Assembly (NCBI GenBank): GCA_027622275.1 | Contig: JAQBZB010000036.1 | Span: forward strand, 1 to 45,961 | Direction of reading: 5' to 3' | Length of the DNA: 45,961 bases | DNA from: Planctomycetota bacterium | GTDB lineage: Bacteria > Planctomycetota > Planctomycetia > Pirellulales > Pirellulaceae | Shown here: positions 1 to 8,222 of the stretch, piece by piece | Layout of the letters: every line of letters starts with the position of its first letter | Numbering within the stretch: the stretch's first letter is position 1 | Made by a program: the position numbers and the translations under genes | The notes under the pieces: generated by a model | What the model saw: the letters and a program-made list of their open reading frames with translations, nothing else | Databases searched by the model: none | What the model was told of the DNA's origin: nothing

Positions 1-477
1 TGGAAGCCAAGATTAACGAGTTAGTACGACCGGCAAAACGACCGCCAAGACCCCATCCACCTCGTGTGGATGGTGAATGAGATGCGTACGTAGGCGGAGC
101 TGTCTCACCATCCAGACAAGCTGGATGAGGCCGTTGAATCGGAAGAACCAACGAGCTAACTCAACAATCTTTGCCTCCATCCGGGCGAGCCGGATGGGGA
201 GCTGTTATCGCGATCAAGCGGCGACGCTGACTCTCGGACCAGTGTCGTTGTGAGCTTTCGCTAATTGTGGTGTCGGGTGGGCTCTGTCCACCATCATGCG
301 CCGGAAACCGCGGCTGGGATCGTCGTGATCGCTTCGCCCAGACGTCATACGGCAATCTCCCGGTCAGTTCAGTCTGACTCGGGTTCCAGCAACCGGCGAT
401 TCGGACACTGCCTGCTCGATCCATTGGTTGACTTTCGTAACCACGCAGACTAGAAAGTCACACTGTAGACTTCCTTG
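1..477. other. Gene-free lead-in with three CATCC/GGATG hairpins
   Basis: I see no convincing gene here. It holds three short hairpins built on the same core: catccac/gtggatg at 54-72, catccag/ctggatg at 109-127 and ccatccgg/ccggatgg at 177-197. Each has a 5-nt loop, and the centres are about 55-70 bases apart. A further ggtgg/ccacc hairpin sits at 276-292 and resembles the one at 14619-14635. Short frames on both strands have no family resemblance. The region is probably intergenic repeat debris. Confidence 0.5.
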
Positions 478-732
478 ATGGTAATCTCATTCATGACTCA
501 CGAGCCAGCAGATTCGACACGCACCGAAGAAGGCCAGCGACGCTGTGCCGTCTGTGGTGAACTTATCTACTCGCGTCATCAGATTCATCCCGCCTGCGCG
601 GCCGTGGACGACGCAACGCCGACGGTTGATGCCGTGCATCGACAACAAGCACCACAAAAAGTCTGCGCGCATTGCGGACAAAAAAATCACGTCCGCAAGT
701 TGGTTTGTGGCCGCTGTGGTGCAATGTTCTGA
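478..732 (+). CDS. Small zinc-ribbon protein
   Basis: This is a protein of about 84 residues (79 if the in-frame ATG at 493 is used) with two cysteine clusters. The first is CAVC followed ten residues later by HPAC; the second is CAHC followed by CGRC close to the C terminus. The CxxC...CxxC arrangement at the end is typical of a zinc ribbon. No enzymatic motif, signal peptide or membrane segment is visible. No clear ribosome-binding site decides between the starts. It stands alone, with about 150 bases before the next gene. A nucleic-acid or protein-binding role would be usual for such small ribbons, but the function is unknown. Confidence 0.6.
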   Translation: MVISFMTHEPADSTRTEEGQRRCAVCGELIYSRHQIHPACAAVDDATPTVDAVHRQQAPQKVCAHCGQKNHVRKLVCGRCGAMF

Positions 733-878
733 CGAGCCGAGATGTGGCCGCAGTTTGCGGCCTAGGTGGGCGTGCCGATCCTCGTCGGCAGCCGCTTGGG
801 CGCAATCTTCTTTCGTGCCGGGTTCCCCCCCGCAGACCCTGTTTTCGGATTCCCCGTCGATCAAGGTACAAAACAAAG

Positions 879-1649
879 ATGCACACTCGTAATGTTGTTC
901 TCGCGACTCTGGCAATTCTCTGTCTGATCGCTGTCCACACCGCGCGAGCCGCGGATGTTGGTTCTGCCGCCGACTACGACTTCATTCTGAAGAAGTATGT
1001 CAAAGGCGACTATTTCCAGTACGGGGATCTCAAGAAGAACGGTGACGACCTGTCACGGTTCAACCGGTTCATGCAGTGGCAAGCGAAAGCGAACGTCCAG
1101 TCGATGTCGCGAGGCGACCAGATCGCTTTTTACATCAATGCCTACAACGCGTGCTGCATTAAGGCGATCGTCGATAACTATCCGGTACACACGCCCAGGG
1201 ATGTGGAAGGTTTTTTCGACAAGCTGAAATTCGATGTCGCCGGCGAAAAACTGACCGTTAGCGAGATCGAGTACGATCGACTGATCGCGAACTACCAAGA
1301 CATGCGGGCCCACTTTGCGGTCGTCTGTGCGGATCGCGGCTGCCTGCCGCTAAAGGCCTCGGCCTACAAAGGTGATTCGTTGGACAAGGATCTCGAATCC
1401 GCCGCGAAGAAGTTCGTCAGCGACGAGCGGCACTTCAAAGTGGATAAGGAAAGCGGAGAAATCCAAATATCCAAGATATTCGAGTGGTACGGCCCCAAGT
1501 TTTTGCAGGATCCGGATCGTCCGGTTAAAGGAGACAAACCGGAACTTTACCTAACCCGATGGGTCGATAAAGATGCCCGCGAATTGCTCAATTCAGGCGG
1601 CTACAAGCTGAAGATCATCGAGTGGGATTGGACGTTGAACGAAAAGTAG
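879..1649 (+). CDS. Exported DUF547 domain protein
   Basis: This 256-residue protein has an N-terminal hydrophobic stretch ending in HTARAAD, a likely Sec signal peptide with cleavage after ARA. That makes the ATG at 879 a better start than in-frame codons farther upstream, which would put about 69 unrelated residues before the signal. The mature part matches the DUF547 family: GDQIAFYINAYNACCIKAIV is the family's characteristic IAFWINAYNA-type segment, and VCADRGCLPL carries conserved cysteines. DUF547 proteins have no settled biochemical function; in planctomycetes and proteobacteria many are secreted. It is followed 100 bases later by a porin on the same strand, but co-transcription is unproven. 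Confidence 0.85.
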   Translation: MHTRNVVLATLAILCLIAVHTARAADVGSAADYDFILKKYVKGDYFQYGDLKKNGDDLSRFNRFMQWQAKANVQSMSRGDQIAFYINAYNACCIKAIVDNYPVHTPRDVEGFFDKLKFDVAGEKLTVSEIEYDRLIANYQDMRAHFAVVCADRGCLPLKASAYKGDSLDKDLESAAKKFVSDERHFKVDKESGEIQISKIFEWYGPKFLQDPDRPVKGDKPELYLTRWVDKDARELLNSGGYKLKIIEWDWTLNEK

Positions 1650-1749
1650 TGGTAGTACCAGCGACATGTATGCGCGGGCGGTCGGGTTTCTTCCCGCGCT
1701 GGCGGTCTTGTCGCACGGATTATCGCACTACATAAACGGAGTCGGTCCA

Positions 1750-3048
1750 ATGTGTCCAGCGGCTCGAAATACCCTCTTTGTGCTTGCCATCATCGGCGCA
1801 ACCTGCCTGGCCGATACCGCAATCGCCGCCGAAAGTCATTTTAGCGCAGCGGCGATTCCGACCGAAACCAACTCCGAGGACGCCTCAACAAGTCTAACCG
1901 CGTTTGGCTCCGCAAACGATCCGAGCTGCGGTTGCTCGGCCTGCTGCGCTGACCCATGGACCGTTTCGCGCGATCCGATCTTTTGCTACTCCTATCTCGA
2001 CTGCCTGTCGAACCTCGGCGGCGCGATCGACAACGGCTGTAACTTCAAGATGCCGATCACCGGCGGTGCCTGGCACTGGTTTCATCAAAACCTGAACGGA
2101 GGCCCTGGCGGCTACGGTATCCCGGGACTGCGAGGCACGTACTTCTGGTACTTGTACGCCGATCCCCAATACACGACCGGCGCGGGAAATACGATTGGCG
2201 GTCACATGGAACTCCGGTTGCGCGAGACCGAAACCTTTCGCACCTTCGTCGACGACCAGGTTTGGACGTGGGAGCTGTACGGATACATCCAGAATGACGA
2301 ACTCGGCACGTTGAAAGCGGGCCAGCTCTACAATCGCTTCGGGATCTTCTGGGACGGAGTCTTCTTCGGCAACGCCTCTTACTTTGACGGCATGAAGCTC
2401 GACGCGGACTACGGCGTGTCGTGGGAAAAGACGACGGACATTCATGACTGCCTGAAGGTCGACAGCTACGTCCAGTACTTCTTCCACGAGGATCAAAGCA
2501 ACGGTTCCTTTGGCGGAGCGGATGCGGAAAGCGTGGATGGCTACACCGAGAAGAACACCGGCGTGGCGCGATTGGTCCCAACCTGGACGCGCGCGGACGG
2601 CTCGCAGCTCGCGATCGGTGCTTCGGGCATGGTCGGTCAGATTGACAGCCAGATCGCATTGCCTGACGAAACGGTCTGGGCATACGGTGTCGACGCGACC
2701 TATACAAAGGGTCCGTGGAAGGCGTTTGTCGAAGGTTCGCAAACCTACGGCGTGCGCAATCCGGTCAGCTACGTTTCCGGAGGTCCGAGCGATCAGCTGA
2801 CGAATTTCCTCGGCGGGATTCATTACACGCGTGGCGCGGTGACGTATCGTTGCTCCTACTCGAATTCGATTTACGAACACCCTCACGCCGTCCAGAACAT
2901 GGTGCTCGCCGGAGCGACCGTCACGTTGACGGACCATGTTGATTTGTATATCGAGTACGTCAACCAACGCGTCGACGGCGCTTCGCTTCCCGGTAGGAAC
3001 GGCGATTTCTTTAACAGCATTGAATGGGTCATCAACTGGCATTTTTAG
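1750..3048 (+). CDS. Outer-membrane beta-barrel porin (BBP2/OmpL-like)
   Basis: This is a 432-residue exported protein. The ATG at 1750 has a GGAG about eight bases upstream and opens directly into a signal peptide ending TAIAAES; an in-frame ATG at 1666 would add 28 residues before it. A Cys-rich segment (CGCSACCADPW) follows the signal. The body alternates aromatic and glycine-rich strands, as in planctomycetal beta-barrel porin-2 proteins (for example GTLKAGQLYNRFGIFWDGVF), and the chain ends in the terminal Phe (INWHF) common to outer-membrane barrels. The likely role is passive diffusion across the outer membrane; substrate is unknown. The next gene starts one base after the stop, so the two are probably co-transcribed. 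Confidence 0.8.
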   Translation: MCPAARNTLFVLAIIGATCLADTAIAAESHFSAAAIPTETNSEDASTSLTAFGSANDPSCGCSACCADPWTVSRDPIFCYSYLDCLSNLGGAIDNGCNFKMPITGGAWHWFHQNLNGGPGGYGIPGLRGTYFWYLYADPQYTTGAGNTIGGHMELRLRETETFRTFVDDQVWTWELYGYIQNDELGTLKAGQLYNRFGIFWDGVFFGNASYFDGMKLDADYGVSWEKTTDIHDCLKVDSYVQYFFHEDQSNGSFGGADAESVDGYTEKNTGVARLVPTWTRADGSQLAIGASGMVGQIDSQIALPDETVWAYGVDATYTKGPWKAFVEGSQTYGVRNPVSYVSGGPSDQLTNFLGGIHYTRGAVTYRCSYSNSIYEHPHAVQNMVLAGATVTLTDHVDLYIEYVNQRVDGASLPGRNGDFFNSIEWVINWHF

Positions 3049-3049
3049 C

Positions 3050-4216
3050 ATGACGAACATCCACGGAATTGATGCAACAGGTTTGGAGTTTGTGGCGACG
3101 GCCGCGGAGATCGCGGCGGAGATCAGAGAAGAAGCAGTCGAAGTCGACAAGGACGCCAAGTTTCCGGCGCGATCGTTGGCGATGCTTGCGGAACGAGGCT
3201 TCTTCGGTCTGTGCATTCCGGCCGATGCTGGCGGCCAGGCGCAACCTCCGGGCGTCTTCGCGGCTGTGGTCGAGCAGTTGGCTCGAGCGTGTCCGTCCAC
3301 CGCGATGATCTACGTCATGCACGTTTCCGCGTCGCGGACGTTCGTTGCTTCGCAGACGCTGGCCGACCGAGCTTCATTGCTGCGCGATGTTGCCGCTGGT
3401 AAACACCTGACGACGCTGGCGTTTTCCGAACGCGGGTCGCGATCTCAGTTCTGGGCTCCGGTGTCGCAGTTCGAACAAGACGGGAATGGCGGCTTCGTCA
3501 CGAGTGCCAGTAAGTCCTGGGTGACTTCCGCGAATCATGCGGACTCGTACGTGTCCAGTGCGCAGAAGCCCGGCGCGGCGTCGCCGCTCGAATCGACATT
3601 GTACGTGGCACGTCGCGGCGCCAGCGGCATGAAGGTCACGGACAGCTTCGATGGCTTGGGACTGCGCGGCAATGATTCGGCTCCGGTCGAAATCACCGAT
3701 CTGGGCGTGGCAGCGGGTGAACTGCTCACGCCGCAAGGCGACGGCGCTGCGATGATGCTCGAAGTCGTGCTCCCCTGGTTCTCCGTCGGTACCGCCGCAA
3801 TGGCGCACGGAATTTGTCTGGCAGCCGTCAACGCTACCAAAACACATTTGTCCGGGACAGGTTTCGAACACGACGGCAGCAAGCTACGGGATCTTCCGAA
3901 CTTGCGGGCTCGGTTGGCGAAGATGAGTTGCCGGACGGAGCAGAGCCGTGCCCTGTTAGGCTTCACGGCCCAAGCGATGCTCGCACCGAACGAGCAGACC
4001 CCGCTCTATGTCTTGCAGTCCCGGATGTCAGCTCTGGAAGCCGCCATTGACGTTACCGACCTCGCCATGAAAGCATGTGGCGGAGCGGCGTTCTCGCGGC
4101 ATCTGGGCGTCGAGCAGATGTTCCGCGACGCACGAGCCGGCTGGGTCATGGCCCCCACGGTCGATCACCTGCAAGAGTTTGTCGGCAGGGCACTCACCGG
4201 GATGCCGCTGTTCTAG
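3050..4216 (+). CDS. Acyl-CoA dehydrogenase family flavoprotein, catalytic Glu not evident
   Basis: This 388-residue protein has the whole acyl-CoA dehydrogenase fold. There is an N-terminal helical part (LAERGFFGLCIPADAGGQ), the middle beta domain with TTLAFSERGSRSQF and KSWVTSANHADSYV in the flavin- and substrate-contact positions, and a C-terminal four-helix part with MKACGGAAFSRHLGVEQMFR and RDARAGWVMAPT. In medium-chain enzymes the base is the Glu of IYEGT just after RDA; by eye the equivalent residue here is Ala in VMAPT. It may use a base elsewhere, as isovaleryl- and long-chain types do, or be a monooxygenase-like relative. The ATG at 3050 lies one base after the porin stop; a longer frame would overlap the porin. 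Confidence 0.82.
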   Translation: MTNIHGIDATGLEFVATAAEIAAEIREEAVEVDKDAKFPARSLAMLAERGFFGLCIPADAGGQAQPPGVFAAVVEQLARACPSTAMIYVMHVSASRTFVASQTLADRASLLRDVAAGKHLTTLAFSERGSRSQFWAPVSQFEQDGNGGFVTSASKSWVTSANHADSYVSSAQKPGAASPLESTLYVARRGASGMKVTDSFDGLGLRGNDSAPVEITDLGVAAGELLTPQGDGAAMMLEVVLPWFSVGTAAMAHGICLAAVNATKTHLSGTGFEHDGSKLRDLPNLRARLAKMSCRTEQSRALLGFTAQAMLAPNEQTPLYVLQSRMSALEAAIDVTDLAMKACGGAAFSRHLGVEQMFRDARAGWVMAPTVDHLQEFVGRALTGMPLF

Positions 4217-4349
4217 ACCGACTTCGTCCATTCTCCCAATCAAAGCGGCACGATCGGTCTGGGTTCTTCAGAATTCTGTCATCCGTGACGAAATCATGCC
4301 TTTCGAGCAATGCTGAATTTGTTCGAGCGGATTTCAAAACCGGGATTCC

Positions 4350-4416
4350 GGGAGGGCGAAGCTCCTGCTGAGCCGGTACTTGCGGAGCCTCGGCTCGGCG
4401 GGAGCCTCGCCCTCCC
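4350..4416. repeat. Palindromic element, 25-bp imperfect stem
   Basis: The left arm (4350-4374, beginning gggagggcgaagctcc) and right arm (4392-4416, ending gcctcgccctccc) pair over 25 positions with one mismatch and two G-T wobbles, enclosing a 17-base loop. It lies in the spacer between the convergent acyl-CoA dehydrogenase-like gene and the EF-hand gene. It could act as a terminator, but no T-run follows. The form resembles other long-stem palindromes in this window. Confidence 0.7.
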
Positions 4417-4801
4417 AATTCGTCGTCCGGGAATTAGATTGTCCACAGTTTCTTAATTCGTTCCGCCGCCCCCCGCGCACCCCAACATGAGGTAAGTCAG
4501 CATCCGTTCCATTGTTGGTAAACCGAGAAAAAAAAAGCGGTACTTAAGGAGAGGGCGAAGAGGGACACCCACACTTTGATCGTTGCTTCTGACTTTAGGG
4601 TTCAGCGGAAGCGTCGGTTTGTTCGCTTCCGGCACGATACACGCCGTGGATGCAGTAAGAAAGTTTCTCTTCCCGGGAAATGTATAAGGGGGGCGCAGCT
4701 CCAGCAGCTCATTTGACAATGCTGGCCTTGAACTCAACGCTTTCCCCTTTCTTTCCTTCGGTGTCTGGCTCGACTGGCCTAATGAGCTGTTTGCCGATTC
4801 G
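4417..4801. other. Gene-free spacer between convergent genes
   Basis: This stretch of about 385 bases lies between the palindrome at 4350-4416 and the stop of the minus-strand EF-hand gene. Frames running through it are low-complexity antisense reads of the Gly/Pro/Ser-rich EF-hand gene, and I see no gene, RNA or clear terminator in it. Confidence 0.4.
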
Positions 4802-5839
4802 TTATGACTCACTGCTGCTCTCTTCCTTGGGTGCCTCTCCGTTTGTCTCCGGTGGCGCTTCTGTTTTTTCTGTTGTCGTGTCAGCGGGAGCTTCCGTTGA
4901 TTCAGCAGGAGGCGAAGCGTCGCCAGGGGCCGCTTCTGTCGCTGGCGCATCATCACTCGATTCCAGGGGTGGTCGTCGTTGGCGTCCCTCGCCTTCGCCA
5001 CCCGGCCCAAGGCCAGGACCGCCACCACCGGGGGACTGGCTCATCCGCGCCAGAAGTTCTTCCTTGGAAACCGATCCGTCCTTGTCGGTATCGATCGCTT
5101 CCAGCCGTTCCAACATCCGTTCGGGAATCTCTTCGCCGGTCAGCTTGCCGTCACCGTCCGCGTCACGTTCGGTAAACATCGCTTCCGGATCAAAGCCGCC
5201 TCCGCCACCCGGTCCGCCACCGCCTGGCCCACCTCCACCTGGGCTCATGCCACCTGGCCCCATGCCTGGTCCCATGCCCATGCCCATGCCGCCAGGCCCC
5301 ATGCCAGGGGCAGCGCCTTCGCCCGATGCATCATCGCCGGCAGCTACATGGACTGGTTTATCGGTCAGTTCATCGGTCTCCAAATCGAACTTGAAGTGTG
5401 TGGCAAAAGCAAGTTCTGAACCGTCTTTGCGGTACACGGCATAGTAGTCGTGCGTCTTCAATCCGATGCCAGGCGATTCGTCGCCACTGAGCCCCCGGAT
5501 TTCAATCGGCATCCCAGCGCTCCAGCGGTAAGCCTCGACCGTGTACCTCCCCGTGACAAATGTTTCACTCGGTTTTCGACCGAGCGCATTTTGAACATCG
5601 ACGCTTGTCATCCGGCGATGTTCGATAGCGGCGTTGATTTCCTCATTCAGCGCGGCGATTTGATCATAGGCTTTGTCGACGGCGGGCCGCGCGACTTTGT
5701 AGTCGTACCATAATGCAAACAGCGCCAGTGCCAACAGACCAACCAGCAGAAACAATCGCTTCTTGCCGCCGTTCGCCTCCGTGGCGTGAGAGCTTTGGCT
5801 GGATCGTTGCTGATCGTTCGGTTCGTTTTGTGTCGTCAT
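4802..5839 (-). CDS. Membrane-anchored EF-hand protein with Gly/Met/Pro-rich linker
   Basis: This 345-residue protein has a short basic cytoplasmic N terminus and one membrane segment at about residues 29-44. An extracytoplasmic region follows (about 50-165), then a linker of Gly, Met and Pro repeats (about 176-215). Two consecutive EF-hand loops come next: DADGDGKLTGEE (226-237) and DTDKDGSVSKEE (250-261). Both have acidic residues at positions 1, 3, 5 and 12, so calcium binding is expected. The C-terminal tail is rich in Pro, Glu, Ala and Thr and probably disordered. EF-hand proteins of this sort are common in planctomycetes; the partner is unknown. The region 50-165 has no family I recognise. 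Confidence 0.85.
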   Translation of the reverse strand: MTTQNEPNDQQRSSQSSHATEANGGKKRLFLLVGLLALALFALWYDYKVARPAVDKAYDQIAALNEEINAAIEHRRMTSVDVQNALGRKPSETFVTGRYTVEAYRWSAGMPIEIRGLSGDESPGIGLKTHDYYAVYRKDGSELAFATHFKFDLETDELTDKPVHVAAGDDASGEGAAPGMGPGGMGMGMGPGMGPGGMSPGGGGPGGGGPGGGGGFDPEAMFTERDADGDGKLTGEEIPERMLERLEAIDTDKDGSVSKEELLARMSQSPGGGGPGLGPGGEGEGRQRRPPLESSDDAPATEAAPGDASPPAESTEAPADTTTEKTEAPPETNGEAPKEESSSES

Positions 5840-5949
5840 GAAACCACCTCGAATTCGGAGAAGGGAGAGAATGACGTTTGATTTGGACCGCCAGTGACCG
5901 GAGACGGCAGTCTACTCTTCCAGATTTGCGGATGCCAGTATCCAAATGG

Positions 5950-6606
5950 CTAGAGAATCCCGAATTGTTGATAAGCCGCGGTCGCCCGCATTCCGGCCTG
6001 GATGGCATCACGAACTTGGTTTTCCTGGTGGACCTTCGCCCAAGCCCGTTGAATTGCCTCGCCTTCCACTTGCTGAGGGACGACGACGATCCCGTCGAGA
6101 TCGGCAAACACTAAGTCGCCAGGAGAGCAGCGAACCCCCCCAATCTCGACGGGGATACCAAACTCAATAACACGCTGCCGATTCTGGCTATCGTAGGGAC
6201 TTGTGCCACGAGCGAACACCGGGAACGCCATCTCCCGGATCTTGGCGACATCGCGAACAGCCCCGTCGACGATGGCTCCCACACACCCCGTGTTTCGCGA
6301 AGCGGTCGAAAGTAACTCGCCCCACAGCGCCGATTTCATCGAACCGTTGGCCGCACAAATCATCACATCATCGACTTGGCAGCTATCGACGGCTTGCAAC
6401 TCCAGCTCATAAGGATTCGCAACTTCGTGATACATGTCGGTCCAGAGCGTCGTCATGCAGCGGCCTACGAGCAACGACTCGCCGGCGTACGGCGTGAGTT
6501 GTACTCGCGGTGATTGATTCCGGAGCCCGAGCGAATCGAGCGCGTCGCAGACGACGGCCGAGTAGAGTGATGCCCGCATCATCGCCATCGTGATTTCCAT
6601 CGCCAT
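5950..6606 (-). CDS. RraA-like / demethylmenaquinone methyltransferase-like fold protein
   Basis: This 218-residue protein has the RraA/HMG-aldolase fold signature. GELLSTASRNTGCVGAIVDG is followed by GAVRD and PVFARGTSP, with PGDLVFADLDGIVVVP near the C terminus. Members are either class II pyruvate aldolases (4-hydroxy-4-methyl-2-oxoglutarate aldolase) or RNase E inhibitors. The Arg-Asp pair after the Gly-rich loop favours an enzyme, with the Arg binding the pyruvyl group and the Asp placing a divalent metal. The ATG at 6606 is preceded by GAGG at suitable spacing; a TTG at 6621 is the alternative. It is transcribed divergently from the M81 peptidase gene, 126 bases away. Exact substrate is unknown. 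Confidence 0.8.
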   Translation of the reverse strand: MAMEITMAMMRASLYSAVVCDALDSLGLRNQSPRVQLTPYAGESLLVGRCMTTLWTDMYHEVANPYELELQAVDSCQVDDVMICAANGSMKSALWGELLSTASRNTGCVGAIVDGAVRDVAKIREMAFPVFARGTSPYDSQNRQRVIEFGIPVEIGGVRCSPGDLVFADLDGIVVVPQQVEGEAIQRAWAKVHQENQVRDAIQAGMRATAAYQQFGIL

Positions 6607-6732
6607 GTGATCTATCCTCAATCCTTATTGCAGTCCGTGGACGGGTCCACTGTGAAGTAATAGATTACACGAACGCGTCAGCACATACACGAAGGCATCG
6701 CAAATCCCCAAGGCATCCGGAAGGCGACAACC

Positions 6733-8205
6733 ATGGATTCAAAGCGAGTCGGTATCATCGCACTCTTGCACGAGTCGAATACTTTCATTTCGCGACAGAC
6801 GACGATGGAACACTTTCGTGAGAACATGCTGCTGCAAGGCGAACCAGTCCGCGAGCGATTGGCCCACACGCACCACGAAATTGGCGGATTCTTCGAAGGC
6901 TTGGCACGCGAACACGTGGAAGCGGTTCCCATCTTCGCGGCGCGGGCCGTTCCGTACGGAGCAATCCCACTCGAAGCGTTCGATGAGCTACTGGCAATCA
7001 TGTTCGAATCGTTGGAAGCAGCGGGGAAACTCGACGGCATACTCGTCGCACCCCACGGCGCAACCGTGTGTGATGCGCATCGCGATGCGGACGGGCATTG
7101 GCTTGCGGAACTGAGGCAGCGGGTTGGACAATCGATGCCGATCATCGGGACGCTCGACGCGCACGCGAATCTCTCGCGGCAAATGATCGAGGCCACCGAC
7201 GCGCTGGTCGCCTACCGCTCGAATCCGCATCTCGACCAGCGGGCACGAGGCCTTGAAGCCGCCACATTAATGGCACAGACGCTGCGCGGCGAGCTTCGAC
7301 CAATGCAAGCCGCGGCCTATCCTGCTGTCGCAATTAATATCGAGCGGCAACTGACCAGCGAACCTCACCTCGTGCCACTCTATGATCTGGCCGACCGCAT
7401 GCTGCAACAGCCAGGAGTGCTATCCAACAGCATCTTGCTTGGGTTCCCCTATGCCGACGTGGAAGAGATGGGTTCGTCAGCGATCGTCGTGACGGATGAT
7501 GATCGAGCCCTTGCCGTGACACTCGCACAGCAGCTCGGCGATTATCTATCGACACATCGTGAAGACTTCGCCGGTAACTTGATCAGCATCGACGAAGCCA
7601 TGGCTCGCGCGACGGCGCTTTCCGGGCCGGTCTGCCTGCTGGACATGGGAGACAATGCCGGCGGAGGTTCGCCGGCCGATGGCACTCATCTGATTCACGC
7701 GATCGCACAGAGCGGTCTCTCGAGTGCGCTGGTTTGCCTGTACGATCCAGCGTCGGTCGCACAGGCCGTCGCCGCGGGAGTAGGCGCGCGACTCGAAATG
7801 CGGGTGGGTGGAAAGACAGATGCGTTGCATGGTGAGCCGTATGTGGGCGAGTTTAACGTACTCGGCATCTATGACGGCAAGTTCGTTGAGCACGAGACAC
7901 GCCACGGCGGGTTTACCCACTGCGACCAAGGAGAAACTGCGGTTGTCCGCACCGATCGCGGCCTGACCGTCATGCTGACGTCGCGCCGGATGCCTCCGTT
8001 CAGCCTGCAGCAGCTGATCAGCTGCGAAATCGAGCCTCGTCGCTTTCAAGTGTTGGTTGCCAAGGGAGTGAACGCCCCGGTGGCGGCGTATGCGCCGGTC
8101 TGTCCGCACTTGATTCGAGTCAACACGCCCGGCTGTACAACCGCCGACATGACCACCCTCGATTTCAAACACCGGCGACGTCCGATGTTTCCATTTGAGA
8201 AGTGA
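6733..8205 (+). CDS. M81 family metallopeptidase (MlrC/microcystinase C-like)
   Basis: This 490-residue protein has the two-part MlrC architecture: an N-terminal catalytic domain (LLHESNTFIS near residue 11, GILVAPHGATV near 102) and a C-terminal MlrC_C domain. The putative zinc ligands are Asp142 and His144 in GTLDAHANLS and His166 in SNPHLDQRA; this D-x-H-x21-H spacing fits what is known of MlrC. LLDMGDNAGGGSPADGTH (around 315) is another family hallmark. MlrC hydrolyses linearised microcystin, but most homologues have no cyanotoxin link and the real substrate here is unknown. No signal peptide is seen, so it should be cytoplasmic. Confidence 0.88.
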   Translation: MDSKRVGIIALLHESNTFISRQTTMEHFRENMLLQGEPVRERLAHTHHEIGGFFEGLAREHVEAVPIFAARAVPYGAIPLEAFDELLAIMFESLEAAGKLDGILVAPHGATVCDAHRDADGHWLAELRQRVGQSMPIIGTLDAHANLSRQMIEATDALVAYRSNPHLDQRARGLEAATLMAQTLRGELRPMQAAAYPAVAINIERQLTSEPHLVPLYDLADRMLQQPGVLSNSILLGFPYADVEEMGSSAIVVTDDDRALAVTLAQQLGDYLSTHREDFAGNLISIDEAMARATALSGPVCLLDMGDNAGGGSPADGTHLIHAIAQSGLSSALVCLYDPASVAQAVAAGVGARLEMRVGGKTDALHGEPYVGEFNVLGIYDGKFVEHETRHGGFTHCDQGETAVVRTDRGLTVMLTSRRMPPFSLQQLISCEIEPRRFQVLVAKGVNAPVAAYAPVCPHLIRVNTPGCTTADMTTLDFKHRRRPMFPFEK

Positions 8206-8222
8206 TCGCGACCCCGGCGATG

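Noticed and set aside
1894-3300. Long open frame on the minus strand across the porin gene
   Set aside because: It is antisense to a plus-strand gene with signal peptide and barrel features, has Arg-rich composition and no family resemblance.
4453-5028. Minus-strand frame overlapping the end of the EF-hand gene
   Set aside because: Reads the low-complexity acidic tail of the EF-hand gene in another frame; basic, repetitive and without a motif.
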